A stretch of 64,000 nt of DNA from positions 2,860,501 through 2,924,500 of the forward strand of contig NZ_CP017014.1 of the NCBI RefSeq assembly GCF_001767395.1, written 5' to 3'. The stretch is from Rhodococcus sp. WMMA185. GTDB taxonomy: Bacteria > Actinomycetota > Actinomycetes > Mycobacteriales > Mycobacteriaceae. Positions 56,723-64,000 of this stretch are shown piece after piece (within the stretch, counting starts at the first letter, position 1; each line of letters starts with the position of its first letter). A program made the position numbers and the translations under genes. The notes under the pieces were generated by a model, which was given only the letters and a program-made list of their open reading frames with translations, did no database searches and was not told where the DNA came from.

Positions 56723-58108
56723 ATGGACTTCCGCGCACCCGTATCGGCTGCAGCGGCTGTCGCGTCCGGAGGCCTGGCCGGGTTCGTCCTCACCAATCCC
56801 CGCAACCGAGCGTGGATCATCAACGCGTCGGATCGCGAGATCGACCGATGGCTCAGCAGCCAGCCAACGGGCGTCGTGGCGGCGCTGGTCTTGGCCGTCG
56901 TCACCGTGGCCGGATTGCAGCGATCCGGCTCCCGGCGGGCATCATGGCTGGTGGCGGCCCTCTGCGCGCTCGTCCTGATCGGTGCACGCTGGGCGGTGCC
57001 CCAAGTGAGCGGCATCGATGCCCTGATCGTCCTGCACTTCGCCAAGACCTCGGCGGCCGGGATCCTCATTGGCTGCGCGGTCGCCGCGGTGTGGGGGCGC
57101 TGGTGGCCGCAGCTGGCGCTGACCCTCGGGGTGGCGATCGCCTTCGTCCTCGCAAGTGTGCAGAGACTGCCGCGTGCGGGGGCCGACTACCTCGAGCCGG
57201 CGACCGAGAGCACCTCCACGATCGGTGAACCTCCACTCTGGCTGCTGCTCGGAGTTCTCCTCCTCACGCTCATGGCGGCCGCCCTGGCTCAGCCGCGATT
57301 CCGTGTGCAAACACCCGAGGGCACCGTCTTGTTGACGGCCCTCGTCGGCGCGTTGGTACTTGCAGTCCTCAACCGAGTGCTCGGTGCGTGGATCGACGAT
57401 CAGGAGTTCGGCGAGCCCATGACCGTGTGGATGATCGTCGCGTTGTCCATCGCGGTGCTTCTGGCATCCACAGCTGTGATCGCGCACAGATTCACCCAGG
57501 TCGATGGCCGCTTCCTTCTGACGGCGACCGGCGCGACCGCCGCCGCCGTGCCCGTCCTCGACGACCTCCGGGTACAACCGGTCACAACCTCTGCGCCCGC
57601 CCTGCTGGCGGTCGGCGTTCTCGCACTCGTGGCGGGAATCGGTGTCGCGGTCCGGGTCCCGCCGCACCGTCGCAAACCTGAGTGGGGACTGAGCCTCAGC
57701 GCCCTTGTCCCTTTGGTATCGGCCATTTGGCCAGCCTTCGGTGAGGACAGCGTTTCGCTCCTCCTCGAATTGGTTCTGCTGAATGTGGGTATCGGCTTCG
57801 CGCTCGCCGCGGCCCTGCCGGTATCAGCGCCCGTGGCCGCACTCGGCTTCGTGCTGCCGTTCGCGTCTTTGGTATTCGTGTCGGCGACCAACATTCCACG
57901 CAGCAGAGTCGTCTACTCGGGTGAATACGATTCGCTGGGACAGAGGATGATAACCACGGGCTTCGACGAACGGTTGCCGTCATCGCCCGCCTCTGCGGCG
58001 GCGTCCGATCACCTCGCGGGTGTGGCGATGCTGCTCGTGGTCGGCTTCTGCATCTACTGGGTACGTGAGCAGCACCGAGCATGGGGCGAGACGCAGCAGC
58101 GGGATTAG
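56723..58108 (+). CDS. Polytopic membrane protein of unknown function
   Basis: A 461-residue protein with about eleven or twelve predicted membrane helices and a soluble loop around SRVVYSGEYDSLGQRM. I recognise no family. GGTGGAAAA precedes the ATG, and the 15-base string GAGTACGGTGGAAAA also occurs 28 bases upstream. Its end overlaps the convergent NUDIX gene by four bases. Confidence 0.8.
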   Translation: MDFRAPVSAAAAVASGGLAGFVLTNPRNRAWIINASDREIDRWLSSQPTGVVAALVLAVVTVAGLQRSGSRRASWLVAALCALVLIGARWAVPQVSGIDALIVLHFAKTSAAGILIGCAVAAVWGRWWPQLALTLGVAIAFVLASVQRLPRAGADYLEPATESTSTIGEPPLWLLLGVLLLTLMAAALAQPRFRVQTPEGTVLLTALVGALVLAVLNRVLGAWIDDQEFGEPMTVWMIVALSIAVLLASTAVIAHRFTQVDGRFLLTATGATAAAVPVLDDLRVQPVTTSAPALLAVGVLALVAGIGVAVRVPPHRRKPEWGLSLSALVPLVSAIWPAFGEDSVSLLLELVLLNVGIGFALAAALPVSAPVAALGFVLPFASLVFVSATNIPRSRVVYSGEYDSLGQRMITTGFDERLPSSPASAAASDHLAGVAMLLVVGFCIYWVREQHRAWGETQQRD

Positions 58109-58521
58109 TCGAGCAGTCCGAGAGACTGCAGCCTCCGGAACACCAGCATCGAACCCGGTGCCACCTCAGACATTGCGGCGTACTCGTCGACGGTGAAGTA
58201 CCGCAGTTCGGCAATCTCGCTCGTCGGCCGAGGCTCCGCGGTCAGTTCAGCGAGGAAGCACGTCATGTGCAGATCGGTACCCGCGGGATGACCGTAAGCC
58301 GGAGCTTCGAAGACGCCCAGCGGTTCGAGGGTGCCATCCACAATTGCGACGTCGAGTTCCTCCCGGATCTCTCGATGCAGCGCCTGTTCGGCGTTCTCGC
58401 CAGGGTCGATCTTGCCTCCCGCCATATAGAACGCGGACTTGCCGACAGACCTGGTCTGGAGGAGCCTCCTGTCGCGGACGTGGGCGAGCGCGGCTGTTCG
58501 GATTTCTGCGGGCACGCGCAC
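58105..58521 (-). CDS. NUDIX hydrolase
   Basis: A 138-residue protein with the full Nudix box GKIDPGENAEQALHREIREELDV (shown split: GKIDPGEN, then REIREELDV), matching GX5EX7REUXEEXGU except Asp for the final Gly. It probably hydrolyses a nucleoside diphosphate derivative. GTG start. Confidence 0.87.
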   Translation of the reverse strand: MRVPAEIRTAALAHVRDRRLLQTRSVGKSAFYMAGGKIDPGENAEQALHREIREELDVAIVDGTLEPLGVFEAPAYGHPAGTDLHMTCFLAELTAEPRPTSEIAELRYFTVDEYAAMSEVAPGSMLVFRRLQSLGLLD

Positions 58522-58680
58522 ACGATAGGGCAGTCTGCGCGGGGTTCTCCATCACACCGCGCCGGTTCCAGCGATCATTGGCCCCGCTAACCGAACCAGT
58601 ACGATGTCAGTAAGCCCCACTTACAGCCCGCCCTACACAACACACAATGTTCGTGCCGACACCCCGCTGACCCCGACGGA

Positions 58681-61521
58681 GTGCCTTTGCTCGCTGTTCT
58701 GCTCGCCCATGCCATAGCCGCGGTTCTGTCTCCGCTCGTAGTGCGCAGGTTCGGCCGTAACGCTTTCTACCTTCTTTCCCTCGTTCCACTGGTCTCGCTC
58801 GGGTGGGTGTTCTCGCACTGGGGGACTGAGCAGACACTCTCCATCGAGTGGGTTCCCGGCTTGTCGATGAACATCGACTTCTGGTTCGATCCGCTCGCCG
58901 CGATCATGTCCGTCTTGGTGCTGGGCGTCGGCACACTCATCCTGATCTACTGCGCCCGCTACTTCACCGATGACGAGCCGAGGTTGGGCATCTTCGCCGC
59001 CGAGATGGTGGCATTCGCCGGGGCTATGTTCGGCCTCGTCGCCAGCAACAACATGCTGCTGCTGTTCACCTTCTGGGAACTGACGACGGTTCTGTCGTTC
59101 CTGCTGGTCGGTCATTACGCCGAACGTGCATCGAGCCGTCGCGCCGCGGGGCAGGCTCTCCTGGTCACCACAGCAGGCGGGCTGTCCATGCTCGTCGGCA
59201 TCATCATCCTCGGCCAGGTTGCGGGCACCTACAACCTGTCAGAGGTGATCGAGGTCGCACCGCGTGGATGGCTGCCCGGGGTAGCGATCGTTCTGATCCT
59301 GGTCGGCGCACTATCGAAGTCCGCGATCGTTCCCCTGCACTTCTGGCTCCCCGGGGCGATGGCCGCCCCGACGCCGGTCAGTGGCTATCTACATGCCGCG
59401 GCCATGGTGAAGGCGGGCATCTACCTGGTGGCCAGGTTGGCCCCCGGATTCGCGGATGCGGCACCGTGGCGGGCCACGATCATCACTCTCGGCGTGCTGA
59501 CCATGGTGCTCGGCGGGTGGAGAGCGACGAGATCGTACGACCTGAAGCTGCTCCTGGCTTTCGGAACCGTCAGCCAACTCGGTTTCATGATGGTTCTCGT
59601 CGGCCTGGGTACGCGGAACGCCGCGCTGGCCGGGATGACGATGATCGTGGCTCACGCGCTGTTCAAGGCGTCCCTGTTCATGGTGGTCGGGATCATCGAC
59701 CACACGGCAGGCACCCGCGACATCCGCAAGCTCGCGCACCTCGGTCGACGAGCGCCGACGCTGGCGGCCTTCGCCGCGCTGGCCGCGGCGAGCATGGCAG
59801 GTCTGCCGCCACTGCTCGGATTCGTCGGCAAGGAAGCAGCCTACGACGCCCTGCTGGGCACGTCCGTCCTCGCGGACCCGGCACGACTTGCCACGGTCGC
59901 TGTGGTTGTACTCGGATCGATTCTCACGGTCGCCTACAGCGCACGTTTCGTGTGGGGAGCATTCGGCCGCAAAGCGCACCACTACCCGAGCGCCGCGGTG
60001 CGGAGTATGGGTGCCGTCAGCCCCGGTTTCCTCGCTGCTCCCGCGATTCTCTCCGTTCTGGGTCTGGCCGCCGGACTAATGGCCCCGCAACTGGAGACGC
60101 TGCTGACGCCCTACTCGAGCGCGCTGCCCGCAGCGGGCGCCACCGAGTACCACCTGGCACTGTGGCACGGATTCAACACCGTTTTGCTACTCACACTGCT
60201 GGTGATCGTCGCCGGCTTCGCCCTGTTCGCCGCACAGGGCTGGGCCCGCCGACTACATTTCGATTTTCTGCCCGTCGGCAACGCCGATCGGATCTACGAC
60301 GCAACCTTGCGCGGCATGGACTCCCTGTCGATGCGGTTGACCGGTGCCACACAGCGCGGTTCGCTTCCCCTCACGCAATCGACCATTCTCGTGACCCTCG
60401 CAGTGGTGCCGTTGGTACTGCTGATCATCGGCACCAGAACCGGTGCCGACGTCCGGCTGTGGGATTCGTCGATCCAGTTCGCGATCGGCCTGATGATGGT
60501 AGCGGCCGCGATTGCCACCACAGTCATGCGCAACCGTCTCGCCAGCGCGATCCTGGTCGGGCTCACCGGCTACGGCCTCGGTGTCCTCTTCGCACTTCAT
60601 GGGGCACCCGACCTCGCACTCACCATGTTCCTGGTCGAGACGGTGACTCTCGTCATCTTCGTGCTCGTCTTCCGGAAGATGCCGGCCGAAGTGGATGAGC
60701 GGAAATCGATCGGGTTCAAGCTTCCGCGGGCGCTACTTGCCGTGGCGGTGGGTGCCACCATCACGACCATCGGCGCGTACGCCGTCAACGCCCGTAACAC
60801 CACGCCGATCTACGAGAGGCTCCCCGATGCCGCCTACTATCTCGGCGAAGGCAAGAACGTCGTCAACGTCCTGCTTGTCGACATTCGCGCGTGGGACACA
60901 CTCGGCGAAATATCGGTGCTGCTCGTCGCCGCCACCGGAGTCGCGAGCCTGGTGTTCCGCAACCGCCGCTTCGGCAGTGCGCCGCGGGTGTCCGACGCGA
61001 CAGGCGCCGAAGTAGTTTCGCCGCCTTCGCAGTCGGAGACCACGTGGCTGCTCGCCGGGGACCTGATCGACCCGAAGCATCGATCACTGGTCGTCGAGGT
61101 GACGACCCGCCTGATCTTCCCGGCCATCATGGTGATGTCGTTGTACTTCTTCTTTGCCGGCCACAACGCTCCTGGTGGCGGTTTCGCCGGCGGACTGACG
61201 GCCGGACTTGCATTGGTGCTGCGCTACCTCGCAGGTGGACGATACGAACTCGGCGAGACGGTGCCGGTCGATGCGGGGAAGCTCCTCGGCTTGGGCCTCA
61301 CCCTGGCCGCGGGCACCGCGGTAGTGTCGCTGTTCTTCGGCGCCCCGGCGCTGTCCTCCGCGGTCTTCGAGGTGACGCTGCCATTGATCGGTCACGTGAA
61401 GATGGTCACGTCGCTGTTCTTCGACCTAGGTGTGTATCTCATCGTCGTCGGTCTCGTGCTCGACATCCTCCGTAGCCTCGGGGCCCGCCTCGACGCGAAG
61501 ATCGAGGTGAATCAGCGATGA
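58681..61521 (+). CDS. mrpA: Mrp-type Na+/H+ antiporter subunit A fused to B
   Basis: A 946-residue membrane protein. Residues about 1-640 form the NuoL-like subunit with FTFWELTTVLSFLLVGHYAE, the Lys of GALSKSAIVPLHFWLPGAM, and HAAAMVKAGIYL. The last 150 residues form an MnhB-type domain (FPAIMVMSLYFFFAGHNAPG). This A-B fusion is common in actinobacteria. The GTG start is provisional, as the ribosome site is poor. ATGA overlap with mrpC. Confidence 0.92.
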   Translation: MPLLAVLLAHAIAAVLSPLVVRRFGRNAFYLLSLVPLVSLGWVFSHWGTEQTLSIEWVPGLSMNIDFWFDPLAAIMSVLVLGVGTLILIYCARYFTDDEPRLGIFAAEMVAFAGAMFGLVASNNMLLLFTFWELTTVLSFLLVGHYAERASSRRAAGQALLVTTAGGLSMLVGIIILGQVAGTYNLSEVIEVAPRGWLPGVAIVLILVGALSKSAIVPLHFWLPGAMAAPTPVSGYLHAAAMVKAGIYLVARLAPGFADAAPWRATIITLGVLTMVLGGWRATRSYDLKLLLAFGTVSQLGFMMVLVGLGTRNAALAGMTMIVAHALFKASLFMVVGIIDHTAGTRDIRKLAHLGRRAPTLAAFAALAAASMAGLPPLLGFVGKEAAYDALLGTSVLADPARLATVAVVVLGSILTVAYSARFVWGAFGRKAHHYPSAAVRSMGAVSPGFLAAPAILSVLGLAAGLMAPQLETLLTPYSSALPAAGATEYHLALWHGFNTVLLLTLLVIVAGFALFAAQGWARRLHFDFLPVGNADRIYDATLRGMDSLSMRLTGATQRGSLPLTQSTILVTLAVVPLVLLIIGTRTGADVRLWDSSIQFAIGLMMVAAAIATTVMRNRLASAILVGLTGYGLGVLFALHGAPDLALTMFLVETVTLVIFVLVFRKMPAEVDERKSIGFKLPRALLAVAVGATITTIGAYAVNARNTTPIYERLPDAAYYLGEGKNVVNVLLVDIRAWDTLGEISVLLVAATGVASLVFRNRRFGSAPRVSDATGAEVVSPPSQSETTWLLAGDLIDPKHRSLVVEVTTRLIFPAIMVMSLYFFFAGHNAPGGGFAGGLTAGLALVLRYLAGGRYELGETVPVDAGKLLGLGLTLAAGTAVVSLFFGAPALSSAVFEVTLPLIGHVKMVTSLFFDLGVYLIVVGLVLDILRSLGARLDAKIEVNQR

Positions 61522-62096
61522 GCGCCGACATCGGATTCCTGATCATCGTCGGCGCACTGCTGTCGGCCGGCACCTATCTGCTCATCGAGCGCAGTATCAC
61601 CCGGATGCTCCTGGGCCTGCTCCTGTTCGGCAACGGGATCAATCTGCTGATCCTGACGTCGGCCGGTCCAGACGGCAACCCGCCGATCGTCGGCCGCGAT
61701 TCGATTCACGAGTCGATAGCCGATCCCCTCGCCCAGGCAGTGATCCTGACGGCGATCGTCATCACGATGGGTATCGCCGGATTCGTCCTCGCGCTCGCCT
61801 ACCGCTCGTTCACGATCACCACCCAGGACGCTCTCGAAAACGACCAAGAAGACACCCGGGTCCTGAGACGGCGTTCACGTGCCGAGGCTCCGGACCGCGA
61901 CCGCTCTGACGACCCGATCACCGGCGAGCCCAGCTTCGGTGGCGACGCATTCGACCAGGACGGACATCCCATCCCGCTGGACAAACTGAAGAACCTCGAG
62001 GACCTCGAATCGTATGAGGGTCTTCACGAGGGCGACTTCGAAGGCGAGGAAGACGGAAAAGATACCGACACAGCCGAGATCGGGGAGAAGCCGTGA
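61518..62096 (+). CDS. mrpC: Mrp antiporter subunit C with long acidic tail
   Basis: A 192-residue NuoK-like subunit. Three membrane helices occupy about 1-100 (LLGLLLFGNGINLLILTSAG, split as LLGLLLFGNG and INLLILTSAG). The remaining 85 residues are a charged, Asp/Glu-rich soluble tail (EDLESYEGLHEGDFEGEEDG). Typical MrpC is about 115 residues, so the tail is extra. Confidence 0.9.
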   Translation: MSADIGFLIIVGALLSAGTYLLIERSITRMLLGLLLFGNGINLLILTSAGPDGNPPIVGRDSIHESIADPLAQAVILTAIVITMGIAGFVLALAYRSFTITTQDALENDQEDTRVLRRRSRAEAPDRDRSDDPITGEPSFGGDAFDQDGHPIPLDKLKNLEDLESYEGLHEGDFEGEEDGKDTDTAEIGEKP

Positions 62097-63712
62097 CTAT
62101 ATCCCCGAACATCATCGGAACCCTCGCGCCACTGCCTGTCCTCATCCCGATGCTCGGCGCGGCTGCCACGATGGTTCTCGGTCGTCGCCCCCGTGCCCAG
62201 CGGGTCATCACACTCGTCGCGCTGATCTCCGTGCTCGTCGTGTCCGGGCTGCTCCTTTATCTCGCCGACCGTGACGGGACCACGGCAATCCAGGTAGGCG
62301 GCTGGGAATCCCCGATCGGGATCACGTTGGTAGTCGACCGGCTGTCTGCGCTGATGCTGGTCGTCTCGTCGATCGTGCTGCTCGCCGTCATGGCGTACGC
62401 AGTCGGTCAGGGCATCCGCGACGGCAGCGACGACCAACCTGTCTCCATCTTCCAACCCACCTATCTGGCGCTGACGGCAGGCATCTCCAACGCGTTCCTC
62501 GCCGGCGACCTGTTCAACCTCTTCGTCGGATTCGAGGTGCTGCTCGCCGCAAGTTTCGTGCTGCTGACACTCGGGGCGAGCGCCGACCGGGTCCGTGCGG
62601 GTGTCTCGTACGTGATGGTGTCGATGCTGTCGTCGCTGATCTTCCTGGCGGGAATCGCCTTCGCCTACGCGGCGACCGGAACACTCAACCTCGCCGACAT
62701 GGCTACCCGTCTCGACGGCATCCCATCCGGGACACGCGCGGCGATCTTCGGCGTGCTACTCGTGGCGTTCGGCATCAAAGCCGCCGTCTTTCCGTTGTCG
62801 GCGTGGCTACCCGACTCCTATCCCACTGCCCCTGCTCCTGTCACCGCCGTGTTCGCCGGCCTGCTGACCAAGGTCGGCGTCTACGCGATCATTCGTACTC
62901 ATTCGCTACTGTTCCCCCAGGGCGATCTCGACAACCTGCTGATGGTGTGCGGCCTTCTGACGATGCTCGTCGGCATTCTCGGAGCCATAGCGCAGACCGA
63001 CATCAAACGTCTGCTGTCCTTCACACTGGTCAGTCACATCGGCTACATGGTGTTCGGCGTTGCGCTGTCCACTCAGGAGGGTCTCTCGGGCGCCATCTAC
63101 TACGTGGCCCACCACATCCTCGTGCAGACCACACTGTTCCTCGTGGTTGGTCTGATCGAACGACAAGGCGGATCTTCGTCGCTGCGCCGCCTCGGTGGAC
63201 TCGCTGCCGCCAGCCCGGTCCTCGCCATCGTCTTCCTTGTGCCTGCGCTCAACCTCGGTGGTATTCCGCCGTTCTCGGGATTCATCGGCAAGGTCGCGCT
63301 GCTGCAGGCTGGCGCCGAGGACGGGAGCACTCTGGCATGGATTCTCGTTGCCGGCGGCACCGTAACCAGCCTGCTGACTCTCTACGCCGTCGCGCGCGTG
63401 TGGGCCAAGGCGTTCTGGCGGGCCCGGGCAGATGCCCCGGAAGGTGATCTCGCCGATGTCGGGCCGTCCGCATTGCTCGACGAGTCCGACGTAGTCATCG
63501 CCTACGACGATCGCCCCGACGTCGGCCGTATGCCTGCAATGATGTTGATACCCACTATCGCGCTCGTCGCGGTGGGGGTAGCGATGACGGTCTTCGCCGG
63601 GCAGATCATCCATATCAGCGATCGCGCGGCGAGCGATCTGCAGGACCGCTCGATCTACATCGACGCAGTCCTCGGCGGTCACGTCGGCGAAGCGCAGGAG
63701 GCACCCCGATGA
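62093..63712 (+). CDS. mrpD: Mrp antiporter subunit D
   Basis: A 539-residue NuoM/N-like proton-translocating subunit with about fourteen helices. Landmarks are NLFVGFEVLLAASFVLLTLG, the Lys in FGIKAAVFPLSAWLPDSYPT and the Lys in TDIKRLLSFTLVSHIGYMV. The GTG start overlaps the mrpC stop (GTGA), and its stop overlaps mrpE (ATGA). Confidence 0.92.
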   Translation: MTISPNIIGTLAPLPVLIPMLGAAATMVLGRRPRAQRVITLVALISVLVVSGLLLYLADRDGTTAIQVGGWESPIGITLVVDRLSALMLVVSSIVLLAVMAYAVGQGIRDGSDDQPVSIFQPTYLALTAGISNAFLAGDLFNLFVGFEVLLAASFVLLTLGASADRVRAGVSYVMVSMLSSLIFLAGIAFAYAATGTLNLADMATRLDGIPSGTRAAIFGVLLVAFGIKAAVFPLSAWLPDSYPTAPAPVTAVFAGLLTKVGVYAIIRTHSLLFPQGDLDNLLMVCGLLTMLVGILGAIAQTDIKRLLSFTLVSHIGYMVFGVALSTQEGLSGAIYYVAHHILVQTTLFLVVGLIERQGGSSSLRRLGGLAAASPVLAIVFLVPALNLGGIPPFSGFIGKVALLQAGAEDGSTLAWILVAGGTVTSLLTLYAVARVWAKAFWRARADAPEGDLADVGPSALLDESDVVIAYDDRPDVGRMPAMMLIPTIALVAVGVAMTVFAGQIIHISDRAASDLQDRSIYIDAVLGGHVGEAQEAPR

Positions 63713-64000
63713 AACGCGAGAGAATTCTCCGCCTCGTCTCACTGTTGTGGCTCACCGCGGTGTGGATCCTGCTGTGGGGCAACGTGAGCTTCGCCAACAT
63801 CATCGGCGGACTCGCAGTGGGCGTCCTCATCACCGTGCTCATGCCCCTGCCGCAAGTGCCGGTGGAGGGCAGGGTGCACATCCTTCCCCTGCTGCAACTG
63901 ATGGTGATGTTCGCGTACTACGCGATCCAATCAAGCCTCCAGGTCGCCTGGTTGGCACTTCGACCCGGACCGCTGCCTGCCACCGGCGTTCGGCGCTACC
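63709..64000 (+). CDS. mrpE: Mrp antiporter subunit E (partial)
   Basis: The first 97 codons start MKRERILRLVSLLWLTAVW, with helices containing NVSFANIIGGLAVGVLITVL and LPLLQLMVMFAYYAIQSSLQ, as in MrpE/MnhE. It is cut by the window end. mrpF and mrpG are expected just beyond. Confidence 0.9.
   Translation, partial: MKRERILRLVSLLWLTAVWILLWGNVSFANIIGGLAVGVLITVLMPLPQVPVEGRVHILPLLQLMVMFAYYAIQSSLQVAWLALRPGPLPATGVRRY

Overview
The window is high-GC actinobacterial DNA and fits a mycolic-acid-containing member of the Mycobacteriales, most likely Rhodococcus. Support: four mycoloyltransferases of the antigen 85 family, a GAF-ANTAR protein, an RsbW/SigF pair, GroEL2 with two CIRCE operators, and a gene order that follows M. 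tuberculosis in blocks: Rv0435c-Rv0437c (AAA ATPase, pssA, psd), Rv0440 (groEL2), Rv0457c (S9 peptidase), Rv0462 (lpdC), Rv0464c (CMD-family protein), Rv0465c (ramB), Rv0467 (icl1) and Rv0468 (fadB2). The species assignment is inference.

Layout. 1-6.9 kb: end of a probable TetR regulator, then a stress block (PPK2 kinase, family 4 glycosyltransferase, STAS protein, GAF-ANTAR protein, rsbW-sigF) and an alcohol dehydrogenase. 6.9-16.4 kb: a MetE-like protein that has lost three of four zinc ligands, fadB2, aceA, a methyltransferase, a TetR regulator with a clear operator, a membrane-anchored nitroreductase, and ramB with a RamB-like box in its own promoter. 16.6-27.7 kb: a urea uptake and breakdown cluster (urtABCDE, a GntR regulator, biotin-dependent urea carboxylase, allophanate hydrolase). 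It sits exactly after ramB, and a second diverged copy of the ramB 3' end lies at its far side, so it looks inserted. 27.9-33.8 kb: SDR, CMD protein, lpdC, prolyl-oligopeptidase-like peptidase, alpha/beta hydrolase.

33.9-44.5 kb is the most unusual part. On the minus strand, downstream of groEL2, lie ten very short genes (21-37 codons), each with a start codon and nearly all with a strong Shine-Dalgarno sequence. They encode hydrophobic or amphipathic, mostly acidic, Gly/Ser-containing peptides. They are interleaved with four intact mycoloyltransferase genes and one decayed copy. Six of the peptide genes share a promoter-like box and 5' leader, and each is followed by a GC-rich hairpin (one now only half a hairpin). 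Corynebacterium glutamicum carries its tiny O-mycoloylated porin genes porH and porA beside groEL2. I therefore propose that this is an expanded Rhodococcus counterpart: a set of outer-membrane (mycomembrane) peptides next to enzymes that may acylate them.

44.5-64 kb: a secreted protein of unknown function, a HAD phosphatase, a zinc alcohol dehydrogenase divergent from a PucR regulator, a frameshifted IS200/IS605-type tnpB, a D-amino-acid dehydrogenase-like oxidase, two tandem SRPBCC proteins, the psd-pssA-AAA ATPase set for phospholipid synthesis, a polytopic membrane protein, a NUDIX hydrolase, and the start of an Mrp-type Na+/H+ antiporter operon (mrpAB fusion, mrpC, mrpD, mrpE cut by the window end).
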